Positions 7,791-17,175 are shown, counted from the stretch's first letter. The stretch is 35,882 nt of DNA from Ectothiorhodospiraceae bacterium (GCA_002401775.2 NVUB02000236.1:1-35882); one strand, 5' to 3'. Numbers and translations: made by a program. Notes: generated by a model not told the origin, from the letters alone.

Positions 7791-8471
7791 TCAATTCCGT
7801 ACATGTAAACCACATTCCTTGCTTTCGGGGTTTTCCCACCACCAACGACCCGCACGGATATCTTCTTTTGCTGATATGGCCCGTGTACAAGGCGCACAAC
7901 CAATGCTGGGGTAGCCTTGTTCATGTAGTTCATTAAAAGGAACGTCGTTATTACGGATATAATCCCAGACTTCTTTTTCTGTCCATTCTGTGAGCGGGTT
8001 AAACTTAGGAATTCCATGTGCTGCATCCCATTCCATACGTTGGATATCGGTGCGCGTTACCGACTGTTCTTTTCTTAACCCAGTGATCCATGCTTTGCGA
8101 GTAGATAGGGCTCGCTTCAGGGGTACCAATTTTCGCATCGCGCAGCATTGTTTACGCTGTTCTACACTGTTATAAAATGCATTTGGGCCCTGCGCTTGTA
8201 CATACTCTGCCAAAACAGAACAATCGGGTGCATAGATTTCCACGACGGCACCATAGCGGTCATGAGTTCTTTGCATTAAGTCGTAAGTCTCTGCTGGCAA
8301 ACGCCCGGTATCCAATGTAAAAATATTTAACTCGGGAACATGTTTGGTAATAATGTCGGTTAGCAACATATCTTCAGCACTAAAACTACTCGCCAGTGCG
8401 GCAGGCGTATAATCCCGCTGTATATTTTTCAACAATGAAATAACCGACACTATTTTTTTATTCACTAACAT
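7791..8471 (-). CDS. cysH: Assimilatory adenylyl-sulfate (APS) reductase, Fe-S type
   Basis: CysH reduces adenylylated sulfate to sulfite with thioredoxin as donor. The 226-residue protein has the PP-loop ATPase-like fold: SSFSAEDMLL near residue 30, LDTGRLPAET at 53-62 and the RKEQSVTR segment near 133-140. Cysteines at 109-110 (QCCAMRK) and 192/195 (GCAPCTR) ligate a [4Fe-4S] cluster, and the C-terminal KECGLH (Cys220) is the catalytic cysteine. The cluster cysteines indicate APS rather than PAPS as substrate, as in Pseudomonas and plants; E. coli-type PAPS reductases lack them. It follows the sulfite reductase gene by 51 bp on the same strand, so its product feeds the neighbouring enzyme directly. 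Confidence 0.95.
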   Translation of the reverse strand: MLVNKKIVSVISLLKNIQRDYTPAALASSFSAEDMLLTDIITKHVPELNIFTLDTGRLPAETYDLMQRTHDRYGAVVEIYAPDCSVLAEYVQAQGPNAFYNSVEQRKQCCAMRKLVPLKRALSTRKAWITGLRKEQSVTRTDIQRMEWDAAHGIPKFNPLTEWTEKEVWDYIRNNDVPFNELHEQGYPSIGCAPCTRAISAKEDIRAGRWWWENPESKECGLHVRN

Positions 8472-8522
8472 AATATTTTTCCTTGTTCACAGATAACCTT
8501 GATACGTCCATTTTAAACAACA

Positions 8523-10724
8523 CTATACCGATACTTGTAATTGCTCTTCAGCGACGGCAATCAATTGCCTCACTTCGGGTAATGATGCCTGTACATCAAG
8601 CTGCTTATCGGCAGACTCACAAGCGGTTGCCACCAGAACTGTCCATAAGTCCTGGGCATTTGCCAGCTTTTCAAAACGCTCATCGTTAAAATTCTCTCGT
8701 AAGCTTTCTACTTCTTCATTAAACACCGCCAACGAATCTGCAATGTTTCGTAAAGAAATTGTTTCGCCTGCCAATTGGGAAACAATCTCTGCAATGTCAT
8801 CGGGCAACACTTTTTCACCATTCGCACTCAATAAAGCCTGGGACACCAACCGTAATATCGCATCGACACAATCCAGGGCTTGATCTTCTTTTTTCGCTAA
8901 TTGGAAAACACGCCGATATTCCCGCTCATGCGCAGACTCCGAAAAGTTCGCAGAGACAACATCATGTTTTGATCCCATGCATTCTCCACCACCTAACGCC
9001 AGTACACGGAAGTCCTGTGTTTCTCCAAAATCTTTACTTAACCACTCACTATTAGGCCCGCTTATCACGGTGAGATCCTGCAAGAGTTTTGTAAAATAAC
9101 TTTCTTCCTGGCGTTGAGCCCATACGCGAAAACTCTCTTTATTAATGCGTGTTTTTTCAAACTCTTCCTTAACGCGCTTTACCGCTGAAGGCGCCATGCG
9201 TGCTGGTACTTCTGGGCCTCGCACTGCAATTTCACCGCCCGCTCGGCCGTCTCCACCAAAATGCAATCGGTAATGCGGGATTAATTTTCCGTTTATACGG
9301 CGACCTTCGCCATGCAAGCCAATATCTCCCACATAGGGTTGTGCGCAACCGTTATGGCAACCACTGACCCGTATACGTAAATCTCCCGCTCCGCCACTCA
9401 ATTCGTTACTGACCAGCCGTGATGAGGTAATCCCTAATCGGCACGTCCATGTACCGGGACATGCCACAACATCATCACCCGCTACCGGTGTCGCCATTCC
9501 CAATAGTGACACTCCATTTTTAAGTGCCTCCAGTCCTGCTTCGGGAATATTTAACAGCATCAGGTTTTGGTCCTGGGTCACTCGCATTTCGATGACGCTA
9601 TCAACCGAATGTTTGTCCGTAAGCTGCTCGGCCAGAGCCGCAATTCCGCGCATTTGAGTGGCACTCAAATCCCCTAACGGCAAACTGACCGGATACACAT
9701 AGGTTCCCGCTTGTCGTTGTTGCAATGCGTCTCGTGGTGCGCCCGTGGCGGAAATTTTTGATTTCACCGATTCATCAGCGATAACCCAGTTTGCCGCTGG
9801 AAGTGCGTCGGAGGCATAGACCTGACGAGTTCTCTGTAATTCCACCTGGTACCGTTGAACAAATTCTTCTTCACCCAAACGCTCCAGCAAGAATTTCATC
9901 CGTGCCCGAGCGCGCCGTTTTCGGTCTGAATATCGGTGATGCAATGCCAGTACGGCTTCTATTACCGGCAATAATTCAGATTCTTCAACAAATTCTTCCA
10001 GCGTTATTGCTGCACGAGGTTTATGACCTAACCCTCCCGCGGCCAGCACTTTGTAACCAAATTTACCATTACGCTTTGTCGCGATAACGGCTAAATCATG
10101 AAACAAGCCTTGCGCGCAATCGGCTTCACACCCGGAAAAACTCATTTTGAATTTACGCGGTAAATGCTGCGTTAAGGGATGCCGTAAAAAACGTTGTGCT
10201 ACGGCATCCACTACGGGCTGCACATCACTGTGCTCACATGGGCATACGCCGGCAAGTGGGCAAGCGGTAATATTTCGCACGGTGTTACCACACGCTTCAC
10301 GGGAGGTGAGCCCTTGTGTTGCCAGTTTTTCAAGTGCGGCGGGAGTGTCCTCTAATGGGATACTGTGTAACTGTATATCCTGACGTGTCGTTACACTGGC
10401 GATGTCTAACGCTGAATGGTCTTCCAGTACATCCGCAACGCTACTTAGCTGGCTTGCTGATATACGCCCTCCTGGCAACTTGATGCGTACCATGTTGACG
10501 CCTTCCTGACGCTGGCCATAGACGCCTTGTTGCAAACGAATCGCTTGAAAACGTGTTTCGTCCAGGTCACCGCTCAGTACATCTTTTACCGCTTCGCGGT
10601 ACTGCGTCAGTTCTTTTGTTTCAATCCAGCGCTTACTTTGCGTGGTACTTTTTGTGTTTCTTTTTACGGTACTTTTTACGGTGTTTTTTACGGTACTTTG
10701 TGTCGTGCTTTGTGTCATTGTCAT
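8523..10724 (-). CDS. cysI: Sulfite reductase hemoprotein (CysI/NirA-type) with extra C-terminal domain
   Basis: This enzyme carries siroheme and a [4Fe-4S] cluster for the six-electron reduction of sulfite to sulfide. The duplicated ferredoxin-like/SiR fold is visible: TTRQDIQLHSIP (residues 112-123) and RNITACPLAG (150-159) in the first half, VTQDQNLMLLNIP in the second. Cluster cysteines are C422, C428, C456 and C460 (ACPGTWTC and SGCHNGCAQP). At 733 residues it is about 150-180 longer than the usual enzyme. The extra part lies after about residue 555 and is mostly helical (HEREYRRVFQLAKKEDQALDC... then LFNE/LRENF-like helices), with no domain I can name. The first ~30 residues are a Ser/Thr/Lys/Gln tetrapeptide repeat encoded by 12-bp units. 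Nitrite reduction is an alternative, but the cysH and cysB neighbours favour sulfite. Confidence 0.93.
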   Translation of the reverse strand: MTMTQSTTQSTVKNTVKSTVKRNTKSTTQSKRWIETKELTQYREAVKDVLSGDLDETRFQAIRLQQGVYGQRQEGVNMVRIKLPGGRISASQLSSVADVLEDHSALDIASVTTRQDIQLHSIPLEDTPAALEKLATQGLTSREACGNTVRNITACPLAGVCPCEHSDVQPVVDAVAQRFLRHPLTQHLPRKFKMSFSGCEADCAQGLFHDLAVIATKRNGKFGYKVLAAGGLGHKPRAAITLEEFVEESELLPVIEAVLALHHRYSDRKRRARARMKFLLERLGEEEFVQRYQVELQRTRQVYASDALPAANWVIADESVKSKISATGAPRDALQQRQAGTYVYPVSLPLGDLSATQMRGIAALAEQLTDKHSVDSVIEMRVTQDQNLMLLNIPEAGLEALKNGVSLLGMATPVAGDDVVACPGTWTCRLGITSSRLVSNELSGGAGDLRIRVSGCHNGCAQPYVGDIGLHGEGRRINGKLIPHYRLHFGGDGRAGGEIAVRGPEVPARMAPSAVKRVKEEFEKTRINKESFRVWAQRQEESYFTKLLQDLTVISGPNSEWLSKDFGETQDFRVLALGGGECMGSKHDVVSANFSESAHEREYRRVFQLAKKEDQALDCVDAILRLVSQALLSANGEKVLPDDIAEIVSQLAGETISLRNIADSLAVFNEEVESLRENFNDERFEKLANAQDLWTVLVATACESADKQLDVQASLPEVRQLIAVAEEQLQVSV
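10637..10720. repeat. 12-bp tandem repeat, 7 units, at the 5' end of cysI
   Basis: Seven consecutive 12-bp units start at 10637, 10649, 10661, 10673, 10685, 10697 and 10709. The central ones are TTTTTACGGTAC, TTTTTACGGTGT and TTTTTACGGTAC. On the coding strand they encode STVK/STTQ-like tetrapeptides covering roughly codons 2-29. The downstream gap has a further duplication: GTCTTTATTATTCAACT at 10798-10814 and GTCTTTATTCAACG at 10815-10828. Confidence 0.9.
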
Positions 10725-10885
10725 TCCCCTGAGAATTCCATTTCATTCGTCAATACGTTTGTCGTGCGTTGTCGTCCATAGACGTCATTTTTTTCGTGTC
10801 TTTATTATTCAACTGTCTTTATTCAACGGTCTCTGCCAGTCACCTTGTAACTCGTCGCTCTATCGATCCACGCTATTCATTAACC

Positions 10886-11698
10886 TCAGGCGACCAACCG
10901 AAGGCCTATTAACAACAGCAGACTGGCCAACACTGATCGCAGCCACACTTCAGGAACACGTGCGCTTAAGCGACTACCACAATAAATACCCGGTAACGAG
11001 CCAATCAGCAGGCTGCCGAGTAACACCCAGTCAACGGTACCCATTTGCCAATGGCCGATTCCAGCAACAGCCGCCAGTGGAACGGCATGGGCAAGATCAG
11101 TTCCTACTACTCGCGCTGCGCTTATTCTGGGATACAGCCAAAACAATGCGGCGGCACCTAAAGCTCCTGCACCCACTGACGTCATTGTGACCAATACGCC
11201 CAATACAACACCCGTCACTACCGTTGCTATTCGTGTCTTTTTATCCCCACTTCCTTGCAGCGGATGTCCCTGTAACCGCTGTAACCGATTACCCTCTCGA
11301 CTCCCCTCTTCGTTGCCTTGCGCCAAACGTCGTCTGAACAACAAGGCAGCGGCACTGATCATCAGCGCTATTCCCAGGGTGGTGGTCATTAAATCTTGTG
11401 CTGCATCGGTGTGTACGTCGATTCGTTGCAACACCAACAGCGTCAGCAGCGCGGCGGGCAAACTGCCTAACAACAAGCGCCGGACGATGGGCCATTCCAC
11501 TGACCCCAAACGGGCGTGCGTCCACACACCAGTGGCTTTGGTAATGGCGGCAAACATTAAATCAGTACCCACTGCCACCGCCGGCGCTACACCAAAACCG
11601 AATATCAGCAAGGGTGTCATCAGTGCTCCACCGCCCACGCCGGTCAACCCGACCAGAGCGCCTACGCCGAATCCTGCAATGATGTAAACAATGTCCAT
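10886..11698 (-). CDS. TSUP family sulfite/sulfonate exporter-like permease (TauE/SafE)
   Basis: A 270-residue multi-pass inner-membrane protein of the TSUP (DUF81, TauE/SafE) family. It begins with MDIVYIIAGFGVGALVGLTGVGGGALMTPLL, whose glycine-rich G-x-G-G-G motif recurs after the midpoint (VTMTSVGAGALGAAALF), the expected internal duplication. About eight hydrophobic segments are visible, with a hydrophilic central loop (about residues 105-140, LFRRRLAQGNEEGSREG). The start at 11698 is chosen because AAGGAAGGGCGG lies just upstream; a longer in-frame reading adds 53 implausible residues. It is the first gene of a probable TSUP-cysI-cysH transcription unit diverging from cysB, which suggests transport of sulfate, sulfite or a related anion; the direction of transport is not determined. 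Confidence 0.88.
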   Translation of the reverse strand: MDIVYIIAGFGVGALVGLTGVGGGALMTPLLIFGFGVAPAVAVGTDLMFAAITKATGVWTHARLGSVEWPIVRRLLLGSLPAALLTLLVLQRIDVHTDAAQDLMTTTLGIALMISAAALLFRRRLAQGNEEGSREGNRLQRLQGHPLQGSGDKKTRIATVVTGVVLGVLVTMTSVGAGALGAAALFWLYPRISAARVVGTDLAHAVPLAAVAGIGHWQMGTVDWVLLGSLLIGSLPGIYCGSRLSARVPEVWLRSVLASLLLLIGLRLVA

Positions 11699-11765
11699 TC
11701 CGCCCTTCCTTCTCTCTGTGAATAGACAGTAGCAACACATAAATAGATTGAAAAAGAATATAAAA

Positions 11766-11779
11766 GTCTTTATAAAGAC
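11766..11779. promoter_or_regulatory. 14-bp perfect palindrome in the cysB / TSUP-cysIH divergent promoter region
   Basis: GTCTTTATAAAGAC is a perfect palindrome within an A/T-rich 254-bp gap between two divergent transcription units. It lies 68 bp upstream of the TSUP start and about 170 bp upstream of cysB. It is a candidate operator, perhaps for CysB itself or another dimeric regulator; CysB sites are usually long and poorly conserved, so the assignment is only positional. Confidence 0.45.
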
Positions 11780-11952
11780 CAATAAGTTATTAGAGACGCA
11801 AATACACGCGCCATTGACCGTAATACGACAGGAGTCGTCACCGTGCATCACCCCCACTGGCCAGACTTGAGCCCACCGGATATTTCCACGCTAAAGGCAA
11901 TAACTGGCGTTTGCCGTAGCGAGATTTTGGTATCCGTTTCAGGACGGTCGTT

Positions 11953-12879
11953 ATGAAACTGCACCAATTACGCTGCATTTGTGAAGTGGTCGATCATCAG
12001 CTCAATGTCACTGATGCCGCCACGGCAATGTTCACTTCGCAACCAGGGGTGAGTAAGCAGATACGTCTGCTGGAGTCAGAATTGGGAGTGCCTATTTTTG
12101 CGCGTGAAGGTAAACGTCTTACCGCTATTACTGAACCCGGCAGCGAGATTATTCGTGCTGCCCGACGTATGTTGCGTGAGGCCGAAAATATTGGCCGAAT
12201 TGGCGCTGATTTCAACGATCAAACACGCGGTACACTCACCCTTGCCACCACCCACACTCAGGCACGTTATGTATTACCGCCCGTTATTCAACAATTTCGC
12301 CACCGTTTCCCAGACGTATTTTTGCAAATACGCCAAGGTAACCCTAAGCAAATATGCGAAATGGCACTACGAGGTGAGGCCGATATCGTTATCGCCACAG
12401 AGGCGGTATCAGCGTCTGACGGACTCATTGCATTGGCCTGTTATCGCTGGCACCACTGTGTATTGGTGCCACCGGGCCATCCACTTTTAGATAAAACTGA
12501 CGCCCTGACCTTGCAAGACCTGGCCGACCACCCCATCGTCACTTATGACTTTGCTTTCGCCGGGCGCAGCCAACTCAACGACGCTTTCATGAACGCTGGA
12601 CTTCAACCCAAAATTGTACTGACCGCACTGGATGCGGATGTCATTAAAACCTATGTTGGGCTTGGCCTGGGCATTGGGCTGGTGGCTGATGTTGCATTCG
12701 ATGCAAAACGTGATGCTGACCTGCGACGTATTAATATTAGCCAATTGTTCCCCGCCAGCACAACATGGGTTGGCATCCGTCGTGGCAGTTATTTACGCCG
12801 GTATATTTTTGATTTTGTTGAATTGTTCGCCCCGCACCTGAGCCGAGCCACCCTGCGAGCGGCGCTCAATATCGAATAA
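11953..12879 (+). CDS. cysB: LysR-type transcriptional regulator CysB/Cbl-like
   Basis: CysB is a LysR-type regulator that activates sulfate assimilation genes in response to N-acetylserine or O-acetylserine. The 308-residue protein starts MKLHQLRCICEVVDHQLNVT and has a winged helix-turn-helix (AATAMFTSQPGVSKQIRLLE, residues about 22-41) and a substrate-binding domain from about residue 92 (TLATTHTQARYVLPPVI). TTHTQARY is the effector-binding segment typical of CysB/Cbl, and GLGIGLVADVAFD near residue 236 is also characteristic. It diverges from the TSUP-cysI-cysH unit, which it probably controls. Cbl cannot be excluded by sequence alone, but the gene context favours CysB. Confidence 0.93.
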   Translation: MKLHQLRCICEVVDHQLNVTDAATAMFTSQPGVSKQIRLLESELGVPIFAREGKRLTAITEPGSEIIRAARRMLREAENIGRIGADFNDQTRGTLTLATTHTQARYVLPPVIQQFRHRFPDVFLQIRQGNPKQICEMALRGEADIVIATEAVSASDGLIALACYRWHHCVLVPPGHPLLDKTDALTLQDLADHPIVTYDFAFAGRSQLNDAFMNAGLQPKIVLTALDADVIKTYVGLGLGIGLVADVAFDAKRDADLRRINISQLFPASTTWVGIRRGSYLRRYIFDFVELFAPHLSRATLRAALNIE

Positions 12880-13085
12880 TTGATAACCCTGCACACGGGC
12901 AAACTGGTGAGGCTCCCGGAATTATTACCATAACCTCCTTTAACCCCCTTTTGTCATCGTCTGAACCGGGCAATCGTCAATCGAACCTGATATTCTTCGG
13001 GGTTATCACGCACTCTACACTGGCGCCGGCACAGCCTAGCGTCTACATGACACTACGATACGAAACCATTAAAAGCGAAATAACC

Positions 13086-14471
13086 ATGACCCAATCTCCT
13101 CAGATCGAACCCAGTATTTTTAAAGCCTATGATATTCGTGGCATTGTTGATGAAACGCTCACTGAAGATGCGGTGTACTGGATTGGACGCGCCCTGGGGG
13201 CTGAAGCCGAAGCACGCGGCGAGCAACATATTTATGTGGCCCGCGACGGACGTTTGTCTGGGCCAAAATTAATTGCCGCGCTCACTCGCGGCCTCACCGA
13301 AGCCGGTCGTGATGTCACTGATCTCGGCATGGTGCCAACTCCCGTGCTCTACTACGCCGCCTACGACATTGGCAGCGGCTCCGGCATTATGATTACCGGC
13401 AGCCATAACCCGCCCCAATACAATGGTTTAAAAATGGTACTGGGCGGCACCACACTTTCAGGCCCCGACATCCAGGAATTGCGCAAACGCATTGAAACTG
13501 GCGCGTTTACGGAAGGCTCTGGCTCCGTGGATACAGCCGAAGTGGTGGAACAATACATAGCGCGAATTACCGGCGATATTAAACTGACCAAACCCATGAA
13601 AGTGATTGTCGATTGTGGCAATGGTGTGGCAGGCGGTGTCGCCCCTCAACTGTTACGCGCTCTCGGCTGCGAAGTCACCGAACTGTTTTGCGACGTCGAT
13701 GGTACCTTTCCAAACCATCATCCCGACCCCAGCAAACCGGAAAACCTGGTCGACCTTAAGCAGGCGCTGGCGGGTCAGGATGCAGACATTGGTCTCGCCT
13801 TTGATGGAGACGGCGACCGCCTCGGTGTTGTCACGCCCACTGGCAACGTCATCTGGGCCGACCGCCAAATGATGTTATACGCGCAAGACGTACTTTCACG
13901 TAATCCGGGTGCAGAAATTATTTACGACATCAAGTGCACCACTAACCTGCACAAAATTATCGAACAAGCTGGCGGTAAAGCCACTATGTGGAAAACCGGC
14001 CACAGCTTTATTAAAGCCAAACTCAAAGAAACGGGCGCCGCACTGGCCGGAGAAATGAGCGGCCACATTTTCTTTAAAGAACGCTGGTATGGTTTTGATG
14101 ACGCCACCTACACCGCTGCACGTTTATTGGAAATACTCTCCAAAGATGGCCGCGTTGCTGACGACATCTTTAACGCCCTACCCGATAATATCAACACACC
14201 GGAATTAAACCTCACTACCGCAGAAGGTGAAAACCATTCGTTAGTGGACAAACTTGTCACAGCAGCACATTTTCCCGGCGCAAAAATCACCACCATCGAC
14301 GGACTGCGCGTGGATTATGAAGATGGCTTCGGGCTAGTGCGCGCATCAAATACAACCCCCTGTCTGGTATTCCGCTTTGAAGCCACCACCGAAGCAGCAT
14401 TGGCGCGCATTCAAAAAGATTTTCGCCAATTAGTGGCAACGCAAGCACCAGAAGCCGAATTACCATTTTAA
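13086..14471 (+). CDS. algC: Phosphomannomutase/phosphoglucomutase
   Basis: AlgC interconverts mannose-6-P/mannose-1-P and glucose-6-P/glucose-1-P, supplying precursors for exopolysaccharide and lipopolysaccharide. From the ATG at 13086 the protein has 461 residues, close to the P. aeruginosa enzyme; a longer in-frame reading from 12951 adds a non-homologous stretch. It shows all four alpha-D-phosphohexomutase elements: the phosphoserine loop TGSHNPPQYNG (about residues 105-115), the Mg site DGDGDRLG (about 240-247), the sugar-binding loop GEMSGHIFF (about 323-331) and the phosphate-binding loop RASNTTP (about 420-426). It is followed by argB as in Pseudomonas, separated here by an inverted-repeat element. 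Confidence 0.95.
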   Translation: MTQSPQIEPSIFKAYDIRGIVDETLTEDAVYWIGRALGAEAEARGEQHIYVARDGRLSGPKLIAALTRGLTEAGRDVTDLGMVPTPVLYYAAYDIGSGSGIMITGSHNPPQYNGLKMVLGGTTLSGPDIQELRKRIETGAFTEGSGSVDTAEVVEQYIARITGDIKLTKPMKVIVDCGNGVAGGVAPQLLRALGCEVTELFCDVDGTFPNHHPDPSKPENLVDLKQALAGQDADIGLAFDGDGDRLGVVTPTGNVIWADRQMMLYAQDVLSRNPGAEIIYDIKCTTNLHKIIEQAGGKATMWKTGHSFIKAKLKETGAALAGEMSGHIFFKERWYGFDDATYTAARLLEILSKDGRVADDIFNALPDNINTPELNLTTAEGENHSLVDKLVTAAHFPGAKITTIDGLRVDYEDGFGLVRASNTTPCLVFRFEATTEAALARIQKDFRQLVATQAPEAELPF

Positions 14472-14474
14472 CAA

Positions 14475-14577
14475 CACCGTAGGGGTGCCCCTTGTGGGTA
14501 CCCGGTTTGCCGTGCATACCCCAAACAATCCGGTCACCCAAAACAAGGGCAACCACAAGGGATTGCCCCTATGGTGG
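14475..14577. repeat. REP/MITE-like inverted repeat between algC and argB
   Basis: The arm at 14475-14503 (beginning CACCGTAGGGG) and the arm at 14548-14577 (ending GCCCCTATGGTG) are imperfect inverted repeats over about 30 bp, with inner complementary segments around CCGGTTTG and CAAAC-CCGG. The terminal GTAGGGG...CCTTGTGG pattern resembles short palindromic repeats dispersed in many bacterial genomes. It has no coding capacity and could also end algC transcription. Confidence 0.75.
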
Positions 14578-14589
14578 AAATTCAGATAA

Positions 14590-15537
<948 letters not shown>

Positions 15538-15604
15538 CCCTGACTCTATATTTTTACCGATCCAACATTATTGTAATCTCTGTCAATTATCGGAGTTGTA
15601 ACCC

Positions 15605-16198
15605 GTGACCAACAAATCCAAACGCGCTCATCAAATTCTTGAAGCACTTGCTCAGCAATTGGAAAACAACCCAGGAAAGCGCATAACCACTGCCGCACTG
15701 GCAAAAGAAGTCGGCGTTTCGGAAGCTGCACTGTATCGCCATTTCCCCAGTAAGGCGCGCATGTTTGAAGCACTCATCGAGTTTATTGAAGATAGCGTGT
15801 TTGGCTTGATAAACCGTATTCTTGAGGAACATGCCACGGCCGCCGCACGTTGCGAACATATTCTTCGTATGCTGTTGAGTTTTTCTTCCCGCAATCCGGG
15901 GCTTTCACGCATTCTGGTTGGCGATGCTTTAACGGGTGAACATGACCGATTGCGCCTGCGCATTTCTCAGTTTTATGATCGACTGGAAACCCAGCTCAAA
16001 CAAGTTTTGCGCGAAGCTGAGGTTAAAGGTGAGCTACCTGTTGGCCATCCCTCGACCGCTATTGCCAATTTATTGCTGGCCGCAGCGGAAGGCCGCATGA
16101 ATCAATTTGTGCGCAGCGGTTTTACATTGTCTCCCCTCGAACGCTGGGAGCAACAGTGGCAATTACTCTCGACGACTTTTTTTCCAGCACATGCTTAA
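15605..16198 (+). CDS. slmA: Nucleoid occlusion factor SlmA (TetR family)
   Basis: SlmA binds specific chromosomal sites and blocks FtsZ assembly over the nucleoid. The 197-residue protein has an N-terminal TetR helix-turn-helix, ITTAALAKEVGVSEAALYRHFPSKARMFEALI (about residues 27-58), whose VSEAALYRHFPSKARMF matches the SlmA signature. The C terminus (AEGRMNQFVRSGFTLSPLERWEQQW) is also typical. The start is a GTG at 15605, preceded by CGGAG at 15592-15596. The argB-slmA adjacency fits gammaproteobacterial gene order. The stop codon overlaps the left end of an inverted-repeat element. Confidence 0.95.
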   Translation: MTNKSKRAHQILEALAQQLENNPGKRITTAALAKEVGVSEAALYRHFPSKARMFEALIEFIEDSVFGLINRILEEHATAAARCEHILRMLLSFSSRNPGLSRILVGDALTGEHDRLRLRISQFYDRLETQLKQVLREAEVKGELPVGHPSTAIANLLLAAAEGRMNQFVRSGFTLSPLERWEQQWQLLSTTFFPAHA

Positions 16199-16386
16199 CC
16201 TAGAAAAATCAGTTGGATCACGAAAGTCTGCACACCAAAAGCAGGCGCTCTTAGGCGAGCCCTTGATTCGCCTAGCGGTATGAAAAAAGTGCTCATCACC
16301 AATAAGGTGACTACGCATTTTTTCATTACGCTATCCAAATCAATATCCTGCACATCCTTTTCACCCCCAACTGATTTTTCTAGGTT
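16197..16386. repeat. Inverted-repeat element, copy B (190 bp, MITE-like)
   Basis: The ends AACCTAGAAAAATCAGTTGG (16197-16216) and its exact reverse complement (16367-16386) form a perfect 20-bp inverted repeat. Inside, TTAGGCGA and TCGCCTA near 16251-16275 make a second hairpin. The subterminal sequences align with copy A at 1555-1662 (for example the right side ends TTTTC, then a C-rich stretch, then CCAACTGA), while the centres differ. The left end overlaps the slmA stop codon. There is no coding capacity. It may be a non-autonomous mobile element that also acts as a transcript end. Confidence 0.85.
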
Positions 16387-16419
16387 TAAGGGCGTAAAAA
16401 GCACTCACCTGTCGATAAC

Positions 16420-17175
16420 GTGGACTGGCTAACCCACTTTCTGCTTTTTCTTATCTCCCTGGTGGCGAATATTTTTTCGGCATTCGCCGGAGGTGGGGCC
16501 GGGTTATTACAATTTCCAGTATTAATCTTTCTTGGTCTGAGTTTTGGCGTCGCTCTGGCCACGCACAAAGTCGCCAGTGTGGCCTTGGGAATCGGTGCAA
16601 CGATTCGCAATTTACGCGAGGGTGGACTGCAAAGACGACTCACATTATTTATTATTTTCTGCGGCATACCCGGCGTCATACTCGGTGCCAGTGTTATTTT
16701 ATTTGTGCCCAGTCGCAGTGCTGAAATGGCCCTTGGCTTACTGACGTTATCTCTCGGATTATATTCTTTTTTCAAGCCTGAATTAGGGCAAACGTCTCGT
16801 CGCACGGAACAAAGCTTTCGTCACTATTTTATCGGTGGCGGCATCCTGTTTTTCATCGGTATATTGAATGGCTCACTCACTTCTGGCACTGGGTTGTTCG
16901 TCACATTATGGCTGGTACGCTGGTTTGGGCTGGAATATAAACGGGCTGTCGCTCACACGTTGGTATTGGTGGGATTATTTTGGAATGCCAGTGGTGCGTT
17001 AACGCTGGGTTTACTGGGAGATATACGCTGGGACTGGTTACCCGCGTTGCTCGTTGGCTCTTTACTGGGCGGTTACATCGGTGCTCATCTGGCTATCACG
17101 CAGGGAAACCAATGGATAAAACGGGCCTTTGAAATAATTACCCTGGCTGTCGGACTAAAACTAATTTTCGGGTAA
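16420..17175 (+). CDS. TSUP family permease (TauE/SafE), second paralogue
   Basis: A 251-residue integral membrane protein of the TSUP family. It begins, from a GTG, with a hydrophobic segment followed by FSAFAGGGAGLLQFPVLI, the glycine-rich family motif. The second half repeats the pattern (GILNGSLTSGTGLFVTLWLV, about residues 147-166). Eight or so hydrophobic segments are present. It is clearly distinct from the paralogue in the sulfur cluster and is not next to sulfur genes, so its substrate is open. The start codon is less certain because no strong ribosome-binding site is visible and the gene begins 34 bp after the inverted-repeat element. Confidence 0.85.
   Translation: MDWLTHFLLFLISLVANIFSAFAGGGAGLLQFPVLIFLGLSFGVALATHKVASVALGIGATIRNLREGGLQRRLTLFIIFCGIPGVILGASVILFVPSRSAEMALGLLTLSLGLYSFFKPELGQTSRRTEQSFRHYFIGGGILFFIGILNGSLTSGTGLFVTLWLVRWFGLEYKRAVAHTLVLVGLFWNASGALTLGLLGDIRWDWLPALLVGSLLGGYIGAHLAITQGNQWIKRAFEIITLAVGLKLIFG

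Noticed and set aside
12951-13085. N-terminal extension of algC by 45 residues.
   Set aside because: The extra residues are not similar to the family and the protein from 13086 already has the normal length.
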